Part shown: positions 52,231 to 63,450 of the stretch, in pieces
Layout of the letters: every line of letters begins with the position of its first letter
Position numbering within the stretch: position 1 is the first letter of the stretch
Source of the DNA: Pararobbsia silviterrae
Lineage (GTDB): Bacteria > Pseudomonadota > Gammaproteobacteria > Burkholderiales > Burkholderiaceae
Assembly: GCF_003628125.1 (NCBI RefSeq)
Contig: NZ_RBZU01000002.1
Location: 310,001 to 374,000, forward strand
Length of the DNA stretch: 64,000 nucleotides
Direction of reading: 5' to 3'
Program-made: the position numbers and the translations under genes
Notes under the pieces: generated by a model
Told to the model about the DNA's origin: nothing
What the model saw: only the letters and a program-made list of their open reading frames with translations
Databases searched by the model: none

Positions 52231-53045
52231 GTCTGGTTTTTGCGGGCGTGTGCAGTCATTCGCCGGGCATCACGAGTCGCGCCGAACTGGCCGATCCCGC
52301 CTTGCGCGATCCGTTTTACGCGAGCTACGGCCGCATGCGCGAAGCCCTCGAAGCATCGCGGCCCGACGCCCTGGTGATCGTGGCGGGCGAGCATTTCGCG
52401 AATTTCTTCATGAACAACATGCCGGCGTTCGCGCTCGGCATGGCGGATCACTACGAAGGGCCGATCGAAGACGAACGATTCCTCAAGATCGCGCGCCGCC
52501 GCGTGCCGGGTCATGCCGCGCTGTCGGCGCGTCTGATCGAGGGGGTCATGCAGACCGTCGATGTGGCCTATTGCGAGGAATGGAAATTCGATCACGGCAT
52601 TGCCGTGCCGCTGCATTTCCTGACGCCGCGCGACGATCTCGCGATCATTCCCGGCAACATCAATTGCCAGGGACCGCCGTTGACGCCCCTGCATCGCGCC
52701 TGGGCATTCGGCGAAGCGATTCGCCGCGCGGCCGACGCGATGCCCGAGCGCATCGCCTTCGTCGGCACGGGCGGCATCTCGCACTGGCCCGCGACGCCGG
52801 ACTCGGGAAAGATCAACGAAGCCTGGGACCGCGAGTTTCTGACGCGGTGGTCGCACAACGACAAGGACCGTCTGCTCGATTATCGCGACACGGCGGTCTA
52901 TGCCGAGGCCGGGCAGGGGGCATTCGAGATCCGGACGTTGATCGCCGTCGCGGCGGCCGCGCGCGGCAAGGGCACCGTGCTCTCGTACACGCCGATCCCG
53001 ATCTTCGCGACGGGCTGTTTCACCGCCACCATGGACATTGCCTGA
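52227..53045 (+). CDS. LigB-like catalytic subunit of class III extradiol dioxygenase
   Basis: The 272-residue protein belongs to the LigB family: GVCSHSPGI with metal ligand His11, VAGEHFANF with His56 and KFDHGIAVPLHFL with His123 in the active site. It should cleave an aromatic diol or triol with Fe(II) and O2. Relatives include HpaD, LigB and gallate dioxygenase. Together with the LigA-like protein upstream it forms the ring-cleavage enzyme of this operon; the substrate is discussed in the findings. Confidence 0.88.
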   Translation: MSLVFAGVCSHSPGITSRAELADPALRDPFYASYGRMREALEASRPDALVIVAGEHFANFFMNNMPAFALGMADHYEGPIEDERFLKIARRRVPGHAALSARLIEGVMQTVDVAYCEEWKFDHGIAVPLHFLTPRDDLAIIPGNINCQGPPLTPLHRAWAFGEAIRRAADAMPERIAFVGTGGISHWPATPDSGKINEAWDREFLTRWSHNDKDRLLDYRDTAVYAEAGQGAFEIRTLIAVAAAARGKGTVLSYTPIPIFATGCFTATMDIA

Positions 53046-53055
53046 GGAGCCGAAG

Positions 53056-53457
53056 ATGCCGCATTGCATCGTCGAATATACGAACAATTTGGGCCCCGAG
53101 GCCCGTATCCGTGATTTGCTCGACACGCTGGCCGCGAAATTCCGCGATTCCGACGGCGTGTTCCCGACGGGCGGCATCCGCGTGCGCGCGATCCGTCTCG
53201 ACGACTATGTGATCGCCGATGGTCAGGGCGACGACGCGTTCGTGCACATCACGACGAAAATCGGTCCAGGGCGCGATCCGGCGTTCAAGCAGCGTTTTTT
53301 CGACGCATTGTTCGAGCTCGTCAAGGCGCACTTTCATGTGCTCGCCGAGCAGCGGCCGCTCGCGTTGTCGTTGTATGTCGAAGAGGGCGGCGCGCAGGGC
53401 TCTTATAAATTCAACACGATTCATGCGCGTTTGAAGACGGCACAGGGACACGCATGA
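53056..53457 (+). CDS. hpaF: 5-carboxymethyl-2-hydroxymuconate delta-isomerase, HpaF
   Basis: The 133-residue protein begins [11 protein letters not shown], so after Met removal Pro1 is the catalytic base of the tautomerase superfamily, and has [20 protein letters not shown] and [15 protein letters not shown], as in HpaF/CHMI. It converts 5-carboxymethyl-2-hydroxymuconate to the oxo-tricarboxylate used by HpaG. The ATG follows GAGGAG; the stop overlaps the next start by 4 bases. Confidence 0.92.
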   Translation: MPHCIVEYTNNLGPEARIRDLLDTLAAKFRDSDGVFPTGGIRVRAIRLDDYVIADGQGDDAFVHITTKIGPGRDPAFKQRFFDALFELVKAHFHVLAEQRPLALSLYVEEGGAQGSYKFNTIHARLKTAQGHA

Positions 53458-54302
53458 CGACGCTCGATTCAGCCCGCATCCGCACGCTCGCGGACCAGCT
53501 CGACGCGGCCGAGCGGACCCGCACGCAGATCGGCCAGTTCTCGCTCGCCTACCCGGACATCACGATCGACGATGCCTATGCGATCCAGCGCGCCTGGGTC
53601 GAGCGCAAGGTAGCGGCGGGGCGGCGGATCATCGGTCACAAGATCGGCCTCACATCGCGCGCGATGCAGCGGTCGTCGAATATCGACGAACCCGACTACG
53701 GCGTGCTGCTCGACGACATGCTCTACAGCGACGGCGCGGCGATCTCGTTCGAACGCTTGATCGTGCCGCGCGTCGAGGTCGAACTCGCGTTCATTCTCAA
53801 GGCGCGTTTGTACGGACCCGAGGTGACGCTGTTCGATGTGCTCAATGCGACCGACTACGTGGTGCCCGCGCTCGAAATCATCGACGCGCGCATTCAGCAG
53901 ATCGATCCCGAGACGCGCGTGACGCGCAAGGTGTTCGATACGATCTCCGACAACGCGGCCAATGCGGCCATCGTCCTCGGCGGCAGACCGATCCGACCCG
54001 ACGACGTCGACCTGCGCTGGGTGGCCGCCGTGCTCTATCGGAACGGCGTCATCGAGGAGTCGGGCGTGGCCGCCGCCGTGCTCAATCATCCGGGCAACGG
54101 GCCGGCGTGGCTCGCGAACACGCTGTATGCGCACGGCGTCGGACTCGAGCCCGGGCAGATCATCCTCGGCGGCTCGTTTACCGCGCCGATTCCCGCGCGT
54201 CCCGGCGATACCTTCCATGTCGATTACGGGCCGCTCGGTTCGATCGCGTGTCGTTTCACGGAAGCCACGGGCTCAAGCAAGCAACGCGAACACCTGTCAT
54301 AA
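53454..54302 (+). CDS. hpaH: 2-oxo-hept-4-ene-1,7-dioate hydratase, HpaH
   Basis: The 282-residue protein matches HpaH/MhpD-type hydratases: [33 protein letters not shown], the acidic [14 protein letters not shown] as metal site, [30 protein letters not shown]. It adds water to the dienoate formed by HpaG. The start overlaps hpaF, so it is translated with it. Confidence 0.93.
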   Translation: MTTLDSARIRTLADQLDAAERTRTQIGQFSLAYPDITIDDAYAIQRAWVERKVAAGRRIIGHKIGLTSRAMQRSSNIDEPDYGVLLDDMLYSDGAAISFERLIVPRVEVELAFILKARLYGPEVTLFDVLNATDYVVPALEIIDARIQQIDPETRVTRKVFDTISDNAANAAIVLGGRPIRPDDVDLRWVAAVLYRNGVIEESGVAAAVLNHPGNGPAWLANTLYAHGVGLEPGQIILGGSFTAPIPARPGDTFHVDYGPLGSIACRFTEATGSSKQREHLS

Positions 54303-54314
54303 GCGGACGGCCCG

Positions 54315-55121
54315 ATGGACTTCACGCTCGATAATCCCTTCAAGGCGGCGCTCGCCGCGGGCCGAACGCAGATCGGCCTGTGGACGAGCTTCGCCGACCC
54401 CTATGCGATCGAGATCGTCGCGAGCGCCGGTTACGACTGGTTGCTGATCGATGGCGAGCACGCGCCCAATGACGTGCCGCGCATCCTTGCGCAACTGCAG
54501 GCGGTGCAGGCCTATCCGACCCATGCGGTCGTGCGTCCGCCCGAAGGCAGCGCGGTGCTGATCAAGCAGTATCTCGACCTCGGCGCGCAGTCCTTGCTGA
54601 TCCCGTCCGTCGAGACCGCGCAGCAGGCGCGCGACCTCGTCGCCGCGACGCGTTATCCGCCGAACGGCATCCGCGGCGTCGCATCGGCGCGCGCCTCGCG
54701 CTGGGGCGCGATACCCGACTATTTCACGCGTGCGGATGCGAGCGTGTGTCTGCTGCTGCAGATCGAGACCGCGAAGGGACTCGACCATCTCGACGCCATG
54801 CTCGACGTCGACGGCGTGCACGGCTTCTTCATCGGACCGTCCGATCTGTCGGCGGCCCTCGGGTATCTCGGCCAGCCCGGACACCCTGCCGTGATCGAAC
54901 GGATCCGGGCGGCGATCGCGAAGATCGTGGCGCGCGGCAAGGCGGCGGGCATTCTGTGCGCGGATCCGGCGCTTGCGCGCACGTATCTCGAATGCGGCGT
55001 CACGTTCTGCGCGGTCGGTGTGGACACGATGCTGCTTGCGCAGACCACGCGTCAGCTCGCGCGGCAATTCAAGGAGACGTTGCCGCAGTTGCCGCCGCGC
55101 GCGCCCGGCGCGACGTATTGA
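54315..55121 (+). CDS. hpaI: 2,4-dihydroxyhept-2-ene-1,7-dioate aldolase, HpaI
   Basis: The 268-residue class II aldolase has KAALAAGRTQIGLW, the metal site region LLIDGEHAPNDVP, VRPPEGSAVLIKQYLDLGAQSLLIP and FIGPSDLSAALG. It cleaves the HpaH product to pyruvate and succinate semialdehyde, the last step of the pathway. It is the last gene of the operon and convergent with the AraC regulator. Confidence 0.93.
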   Translation: MDFTLDNPFKAALAAGRTQIGLWTSFADPYAIEIVASAGYDWLLIDGEHAPNDVPRILAQLQAVQAYPTHAVVRPPEGSAVLIKQYLDLGAQSLLIPSVETAQQARDLVAATRYPPNGIRGVASARASRWGAIPDYFTRADASVCLLLQIETAKGLDHLDAMLDVDGVHGFFIGPSDLSAALGYLGQPGHPAVIERIRAAIAKIVARGKAAGILCADPALARTYLECGVTFCAVGVDTMLLAQTTRQLARQFKETLPQLPPRAPGATY

Positions 55122-55164
55122 GCGGACCCGTGGCGCGCGGTCATCTCGTTCGCGCCGCGCGTCC

Positions 55165-57417
<2,253 letters not shown>

Positions 57418-57505
57418 TGCCGCGGTGATCTGTGAATGAGGGGGTGTGCGGGCGCAACGGACCGATATGGCCGAGAAATAAGGCCGAGAATCGCGCGCTT
57501 GTGCG

Positions 57506-57533
57506 GTCAGGCGAGGACCGTCAGGCGAGGACC
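57506..57533 (+). repeat. Perfect 14-bp tandem duplication over a stop codon
   Basis: GTCAGGCGAGGACC occurs at 57506-57519 and again directly at 57520-57533. The minus-strand response-regulator stop (57521-57523) lies in the second copy, so the first copy repeats the last codons and stop. Another pair of words, GGCCGAGAA (57469 and 57482), lies just outside. Confidence 0.95.
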
Positions 57534-58219
57534 AAGGGCACGCACAACTGATACCCCCAGCCGCGTATCGCTTGAATCGAGTGCGCATGCGCGGACGCTT
57601 CGCCGAGCTGGCCGAGTTTCTTGCGCAGGCGGACGATATGCAGTTCCAACGCCGCTTTGCTATACGCATCGACCGATTTGCCGAGCAATTCGACGAGCTG
57701 CCAGTTCTCGAGCCGCTGGCCGGGCGCGAGGATCAACGCGGACAACATCCGCGCTTCGAGACTCGATAGCGGGATCGCGATCCCGTCGGTGCCCGTCAGC
57801 GTCATCCGTTGCCGGTCGAGGCACGGCGCGGCGAATTGCGTCGCTTGTCTGACGCGCCGCCCGACGGCCTGCGCGGCCGCACAGAGTTCGTCGGGCTCGA
57901 CGGGCTTCGTCAGGTAGATGTCGGCGCCGCTCTCGTATCCCGCGCATTTTTCCTGCGTGAGCCCGCGCGCCGTCATCATGATGATGCCGATCCCCGGCTG
58001 ATGACGGCGCAGCCGCTGCGCATACGACAAACCGTCTTCGCCGGGCAGTTGCAAGTCGAGGACGACGAGGTCGTAACGATCGGTGGCCGTATGCGACTCG
58101 ACGGCCTCGACGCTTTCGAGCGCGGCGACGCGATGTCCCTGGGCGGACAAGGTTTCGACGACGACCGCGCGGAGCAGATCGTGATCTTCAATGACGAGGA
58201 TGTTCAGGCCGGAATCCAT
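57521..58219 (-). CDS. Response regulator, OmpR-like
   Basis: The 232-residue protein has a receiver domain (acidic ED at 11-12, phosphorylation Asp55 in VVLDLQLPGEDG, Lys105 in YLTKPVE) and a C-terminal winged-helix DNA-binding domain ending with IQAIRGWGYQL. It starts 16 bases inside the end of the kinase gene on the same strand. The target is unknown; the divergent autotransporter is the obvious candidate. Confidence 0.9.
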   Translation of the reverse strand: MDSGLNILVIEDHDLLRAVVVETLSAQGHRVAALESVEAVESHTATDRYDLVVLDLQLPGEDGLSYAQRLRRHQPGIGIIMMTARGLTQEKCAGYESGADIYLTKPVEPDELCAAAQAVGRRVRQATQFAAPCLDRQRMTLTGTDGIAIPLSSLEARMLSALILAPGQRLENWQLVELLGKSVDAYSKAALELHIVRLRKKLGQLGEASAHAHSIQAIRGWGYQLCVPLVLA

Positions 58220-60102
58220 ACTTCGAAGATGACGTTCGGTTGGTCGGAAATATAGCGAATATCGCCGCCGAGCAAGGCGCTCATGCCGCGCGCGATGTAC
58301 AGACCGAGCCCCGATCCCGTACTGCGCTGCGCCAGCGGCGCTCGATAGTATTTGCTGAACACGCGTTCCGGATTCGGACGCATCGCGGGACCGGCAATCT
58401 GATTCTCGACGCGAATGCAGACGCCTTGTTGCGCGTCTCGTATCTGGCGATGGGCCGTGAGAAGAATCGGCGTGTCCGGCGGCGAATATTTGAGCGCATT
58501 GCCGGTCAGGTTGTCGAGGATCGTTTTCAGCAGCGCCGGATCGCTTTGCATGACGATCGACGGGTCGTAGTCGTGATCGAACGCGATTCGCTCGCCATGC
58601 GGACGCTGAACGAGCACATCGCTGACGAGTTCGTGAAGCGCGCACCAGGTCTTCGCGACGGCGAGCTTGCCGTCGTCGAAACGCGACGCGAGATCGCATC
58701 GCTCGATCACCGTATCGATCTGCACGACGGCGGCTTCCGCATAGCGCCGTAAATTGCCTGCCTTGGGCAGTCCCGCGAGACAGAGCCGAAGCGCCGACAA
58801 CGGCGCGCGGAGTTCGTGTGTGAGCATCGCGAGAAAACGGCTTTGCGCGTCCTTCGACGCGCGTTCGGCTTCGAGTACCGAGCTCGCGCGCACCGCTTCC
58901 ATCTGGGCTTCGATCAGACGGGCCTTGTTCAGCCGCGTCTGCAGCATGAAGTACGCTTGCAGCGCGAAGAGCGTGCCCAGCGTGCTGATCGTATAACTGT
59001 TGATGAGCCAGAACTGACCCGGAAGCAGACCGAGCAAGGTCAAGGTCGTGGCCGACGCGCCGAGCAGACTGCACAGCAGCGCCACCATGATCAGCGCGCT
59101 GCCCCAGGCCCTGTGCTCGAACAACTGCACGCTGCGCCACATGCCTGCGAACAGCACGAGCGTCGCGCCGCAGATCAGGATGCGCTGCATCTCGGGAAAC
59201 AGGTCGACAAACACCGAAGGCACGGACGCGATGCCTAAGCAGAACACGACGCGATAGAGGATCCGCATCCAGCGCGCCGCGCGATCGATCTGCAGGGCTT
59301 TGCTGTAGAAATACGTGTTCGAACTCACGACGAGCATCGCGCCGACCGAGAGCGAACGATCCGCCCAGAACGCCGAGTTCCGGAACACATATTCGGCAAA
59401 GAGCCCGTGGATGCTTAGCAGCATGTAGAGGGCTGTGGCGAGGTGGATCACGAACGCGCGTTGCAGCGGATCCCCGTTGAACGCATAGCGGAGATTGACC
59501 AGCAGCGCCACGGCCAGCACGCCGAAAAACAAGCCGAGGCCCGCGTATTCGGCGGTGGATTTAGCGAGAAATTCGGCCGGCGTGCGCGCGTCGATCGCGA
59601 TCATCGAGCTGCTCGTGGTTTGCAGCCGGACATAGACCTCGATCGGCGTGTCGTCGGCGAAATCCACGGGCTGCACGAACGAGCGGTATGGGATGACGCG
59701 CGAGGTAAACGGTTGCCGATCGCCGTGTACGAAGCGATCGAAGCCTCGTCCGTCCGCGCGCGGGATAAAGACCTGCAAGTCGTCGAGATAGGGGGGATAG
59801 AACTCGACGAGCAGGTGGCGGCTGCCGTCCTGCGACGCCGCGGGCGCGGCAAGCGTGAAGCGCAGCCAATGGACCGTGCGCGTATAACCCGCCGAAAATC
59901 CATGCGGCGCCGGAATAAATTCACGCGCGCGATCAGGTCGGCTGACGTCGTCGATGGTCAGCACGCCGCGCGGATCCGCGAGCACGCCGAGATCGCAAAC
60001 AGCTGCGCATGCGCCGGTCCGCGCGCGGGCCGGACCGCCCCACTGCATACCGACGATCAGCACGACGATCGCTAAGACACGGAAAAAAGCGGTGTTTTTC
60101 AT
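58204..60102 (-). CDS. 7TMR-DISM-type sensor histidine kinase
   Basis: The 632-residue protein has a signal segment, a periplasmic 7TMR-DISMED2-like domain (about 35-180: TRTVHWLRFTL, LLVEFYPPYLDDLQVF), seven transmembrane segments (about 185-385), and the kinase core: H-box MLTHELRAPLSAL with His429, N-box DNLTGNALKYSP and G-box GSGLGLYIARGMSALLGG. It should sense an external carbohydrate-like or envelope signal. The start at 60102 precedes the signal segment. Confidence 0.9.
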   Translation of the reverse strand: MKNTAFFRVLAIVVLIVGMQWGGPARARTGACAAVCDLGVLADPRGVLTIDDVSRPDRAREFIPAPHGFSAGYTRTVHWLRFTLAAPAASQDGSRHLLVEFYPPYLDDLQVFIPRADGRGFDRFVHGDRQPFTSRVIPYRSFVQPVDFADDTPIEVYVRLQTTSSSMIAIDARTPAEFLAKSTAEYAGLGLFFGVLAVALLVNLRYAFNGDPLQRAFVIHLATALYMLLSIHGLFAEYVFRNSAFWADRSLSVGAMLVVSSNTYFYSKALQIDRAARWMRILYRVVFCLGIASVPSVFVDLFPEMQRILICGATLVLFAGMWRSVQLFEHRAWGSALIMVALLCSLLGASATTLTLLGLLPGQFWLINSYTISTLGTLFALQAYFMLQTRLNKARLIEAQMEAVRASSVLEAERASKDAQSRFLAMLTHELRAPLSALRLCLAGLPKAGNLRRYAEAAVVQIDTVIERCDLASRFDDGKLAVAKTWCALHELVSDVLVQRPHGERIAFDHDYDPSIVMQSDPALLKTILDNLTGNALKYSPPDTPILLTAHRQIRDAQQGVCIRVENQIAGPAMRPNPERVFSKYYRAPLAQRSTGSGLGLYIARGMSALLGGDIRYISDQPNVIFEVWIPA

Positions 60103-60273
60103 CCGAGGAAGTATGTCAGGGCCGATTCCAGGCGGGCATGCGCGCGCGTCATTGTTGCATTTTCGGCGCGCCTGACGCGTTCTGAAGGGTTCTGAAGGGA
60201 TTGGCGCAACCCGTTTGCTAGCCTGCCGCGAGCAATCCAAAAACAAGTGCGAAACAGGCCAAACGGGGTACAC

Positions 60274-62979
60274 ATGAACCGCTTTGACATCACCGCGCGC
60301 AAGCGTCGTCTTGAGCGCGGCCTTGACCGTGACGGGGCGATATCGGGGGCAGCGCGCGCGCATGAAATAACGATCACGCGAACGATCACGCGAACGACCG
60401 CGCGCGAGGCGCGGCGATCACGCTGGCGACCGAGTCGCAAGCCGCTGGTCTATGCGGTCCAGAGCGCGATGGTCGTATTGGGTTCGCTCGCCGCGCCGTG
60501 GGCGCGCGCCGACATGGTGGTCGGTTCGGGCACGGTCAGCGGCAGCCTCTCCGTGCAATCGGGGACCACGACGAATATCGAAGTCGATGAAGGCGGCTCG
60601 GTGGCCGGCGGCAGCAACATCGGCGTCAGCGTCTCCGGGGGCACGGTCGGCACGTTGCTCAACAACGGCACGATCGGCGGGTCCTACGCGATCGACAGCG
60701 ACGGCACGATCACGACGCTGACCAACGGCAACATCATCACCGGGACGGAATACGGAATCCAGAACGAGCTCAGCGGTCACATCGGCACGCTGACCAACAG
60801 CGGAACGCTTTCAGGCGGCATCTACGGCATCATCAATTCCGACCCCGGCAGCACGATCGATACGGTGATCAACACCGGCACGATCGAATCCACGCAGGGT
60901 GACTCGGGGCTGCGCAACGGCGGGACGATCACCACCGTGACGAACAAGGGCACGATTTCGGGCGGCAGCAACGGCGTCTACAACTGGGGCGGCGTGATCG
61001 GGACGCTGACGAACACGGGCACGATCACGGGCGGCGCGAATGGGATCGCCAACAGCGTGGTCGGGATATACGGGGCGACATTCGGCACGATCGCCAACAG
61101 CGGGCTCATCACGTCGAGTTCGGGGAACGGCATCTACAACGACGGCTCGATCACGCTGATCGATAACGCACATGCGGGCACGATCAGCGGCCCGGGCTAC
61201 GCGATCTACAACAACGGCGGCACGATCGGCGCGATCGCCAATAGCGGTCTGATCGCGGGCAATATCGCCAACGTGTCGTCGAATCCGCTGACCATCACGG
61301 GCTCGACGACGGCCGGGGTCTTCGGCACGCTGACCGGCTACGACACGAGCACGGGCGCGATCGGCACGATCACGAACACGATGTCGAATCTCGACTTCGG
61401 CAGCGGCAATATCCTGCTCAACGACAACGTCAACGTCGGCAGCTACGCGGTCACGAACTCGGGCAATCTTGCCGTGAGCAATCTGATCACGATCGACGGC
61501 GATTATGTGCAGACGTCGTCGGGGACCTTGACGAGCAACGTCGCGCATACCGTCACCGCCGACGGCAATATCCAGAGCGATACCGGATATGGCCGGATCG
61601 ACGTGACGGGCCAGGTCACGTTCGAGAGCGGGGCCTCGGTCAAATTGACGAGCACGGCGTATGCGTTCGCGTCCGGCCAACGCTTCGTCGTGATCGAAGG
61701 CAACGGCAATTCGACGTTCGATACGACGGGCGGCACGTTCACCGCGTCGGGCTTCGCGGGCATCGTGACGGCCGCGCCGCAGGCGGACGGCGCGAACGAG
61801 GCACTTGTGCTGAGCCTGTCGGGTCGCCCGGCGGGGACGGCGCCGACCACGCAGATCGCGACAGCCACGCTGACCGGATTGCAGCGTTACAGCGGCATTC
61901 AGGCGGGTCTGCTCGAACTCTACGATGCGTCGTTGGGTATCGGGAGCACCGCGCAGGCCAACCACGTCGGCGCCGAACTCGCGCCTACGCAGAACTTCAG
62001 CGCCGGCAACGCGACGTCGATGGCCACGCTCGATGCGTTGAACGTCGTGAACACGCATGTCGACGCGCTGCGCTACGCGTCGTCAGGTAGCGGCATTTCG
62101 ACGGGAGACGGTCCCGCGAACTGGGCGGCGTGGGGCCAGTTCTACGGCGGTCATGCCGATCAAGGCACGGTGGACGGCGGCACGTACGATGCCGTCAGCG
62201 GCTATACGTCGACGTACGGCGGCTTGATGCTCGGGGCCGACCGCCGCATCGGCGATCGGTGGCGGGCCGGCGGCGCATTCGCGTACAGCAACACGGCCGT
62301 GTACGGATCCGACGACGAGACGGGCGACAGCGCCCATGTCGATTCGTACGGATGGATCGGTTATGCGAGCTATAGCGGCGACCCCTGGTATGTGAATCTG
62401 TCGGCCAGCGCGACGCTGCAGAAGTATCGGACGTCGCGGCTGGTGTCGTTCGCCGGGTTCTCGGGCGATGCCGAAGGACAGTTCGACGGCTCGCAATATG
62501 TGGCGCGCGCCGAGTACGGCTACCCGATCGCGTTGCCGAAAGACTATGTGGTGACGCCGATCGCCGCATTGAGCTATAGCGCCCAGATCCAGGACGCTTA
62601 TACGGAGAGCGGCGGCAACGGCGCGGCCCTGGCGGTCGACGGCGCGCATGCGGATGCGCTGCGCAGCAGTCTCGGCGCCAAGCTCGATACGCAGATTGCC
62701 ACGCACGCGGGCGATCTCGTGCCGTTCGCCGAGCTGCTGTGGACGCATCAATACAACAACGGCCGCCCATCGACGATCGCGAGCTACGCGGCCGATACGA
62801 GCGGGGAGACGGGCTTCATGGTGATGGGCGCGACACCGGCGCGCGATGTCGCGGACATCCATCTCGGCGCCGATCTGCTCCGCAGCGATACCTTGAGCGT
62901 TGCGCTGCGTTATGACGTGCAAGCCGCTTCGTCCTATTTTTCCCAGGCCTTGAGCGTGCGCGTGCGCGAGCAATTTTAA
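60274..62979 (+). CDS. Autotransporter (type Va) outer-membrane protein
   Basis: The protein is 901 residues from the ATG at 60274. It has an extended Arg-rich N-region, then a signal core (AVQSAMVVLGSLAAPWARA). The passenger domain (to about residue 600) has many short NSGTI/GTLTNSG-like repeats that predict a beta-helix. The C-terminal part (about 620-901) is a 12-strand beta-barrel ending VREQF, with the terminal aromatic required for insertion. It is likely an adhesin-type surface protein. It is divergent from the two-component system across 171 bases. Confidence 0.92.
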   Translation: MNRFDITARKRRLERGLDRDGAISGAARAHEITITRTITRTTAREARRSRWRPSRKPLVYAVQSAMVVLGSLAAPWARADMVVGSGTVSGSLSVQSGTTTNIEVDEGGSVAGGSNIGVSVSGGTVGTLLNNGTIGGSYAIDSDGTITTLTNGNIITGTEYGIQNELSGHIGTLTNSGTLSGGIYGIINSDPGSTIDTVINTGTIESTQGDSGLRNGGTITTVTNKGTISGGSNGVYNWGGVIGTLTNTGTITGGANGIANSVVGIYGATFGTIANSGLITSSSGNGIYNDGSITLIDNAHAGTISGPGYAIYNNGGTIGAIANSGLIAGNIANVSSNPLTITGSTTAGVFGTLTGYDTSTGAIGTITNTMSNLDFGSGNILLNDNVNVGSYAVTNSGNLAVSNLITIDGDYVQTSSGTLTSNVAHTVTADGNIQSDTGYGRIDVTGQVTFESGASVKLTSTAYAFASGQRFVVIEGNGNSTFDTTGGTFTASGFAGIVTAAPQADGANEALVLSLSGRPAGTAPTTQIATATLTGLQRYSGIQAGLLELYDASLGIGSTAQANHVGAELAPTQNFSAGNATSMATLDALNVVNTHVDALRYASSGSGISTGDGPANWAAWGQFYGGHADQGTVDGGTYDAVSGYTSTYGGLMLGADRRIGDRWRAGGAFAYSNTAVYGSDDETGDSAHVDSYGWIGYASYSGDPWYVNLSASATLQKYRTSRLVSFAGFSGDAEGQFDGSQYVARAEYGYPIALPKDYVVTPIAALSYSAQIQDAYTESGGNGAALAVDGAHADALRSSLGAKLDTQIATHAGDLVPFAELLWTHQYNNGRPSTIASYAADTSGETGFMVMGATPARDVADIHLGADLLRSDTLSVALRYDVQAASSYFSQALSVRVREQF
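60370..60405 (+). repeat. In-frame 12-bp tandem repeat before the autotransporter signal core
   Basis: ACGATCACGCGA occurs at 60370-60381 and 60382-60393 exactly, then ACGACCGCGCGC. It encodes TITR-TITR-TTAR in the long N-region of the signal peptide, like the VGRL repeat at 3310. Confidence 0.85.
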
Positions 62980-63013
62980 TCTCCGCGAACCCGATCGGAA
63001 GACGTCAACGCAT

Positions 63014-63049
63014 CTGAAGCCCCTGAAACCTTGAACCCCTCGAAGCGGA
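63014..63049 (+). repeat. 9-bp tandem repeat after the autotransporter stop
   Basis: CTGAAGCCC, CTGAAACCT, TGAACCCCT and CGAAGCGGA follow at 9-base spacing from 63014, 35 bases past the stop. The TTG proposed as start of the next small gene lies at the edge of the second unit. Confidence 0.65.
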
Positions 63050-63342
63050 CGACGCGCCGCAAAACGGCGCCGAAGTCGCACGGCGTCTATCTCGATCTGT
63101 TCGCGCTCGAATTGGCGCGCGGCGGCGCGTATATCGCGTCGGCGCTCCAGCCCGAAAGCCGCGTCGCGGCGATGCATGAAGTCGTCGCCGATTTCATGCG
63201 CAAGCATGGCGCCGACGATCTCGGCGTGTTCCTCGAGATGCTCGTGGCGCGGCTCGAAGCGCGTCGGGCCTTCGCGGCGGCGCATATCGTCCACGACTAT
63301 CTCGTCGCGTGCGCCGCGACCCCGGTCCGGATAGCCGATTGA
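63031..63342 (+). CDS. Small alpha-helical protein, unknown
   Basis: About 103 residues from a TTG at 63031: a Lys/Arg-rich start (NPSKRTTRRKTAPKSHG), then helices with VYLDLFALELARGGAYIASAL and LEMLVARLEARRAFAAAHIVHDYL. There is no clear ribosome site and no known family. GC-rich third positions support real coding in the central part; the start is uncertain, since the TTG sits in a 9-bp tandem repeat. Confidence 0.5.
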   Translation: MNPSKRTTRRKTAPKSHGVYLDLFALELARGGAYIASALQPESRVAAMHEVVADFMRKHGADDLGVFLEMLVARLEARRAFAAAHIVHDYLVACAATPVRIAD

Positions 63343-63450
63343 TTCGCGCAGCAAGAATCGGAGTGTCGGCAAGCGTGCCGCCGCCTATGCTGAAGACCGG
63401 GTCGTCGCGTCATCCTGATGCGATCGTCCGAATACCGAGGCGCGGACGCA

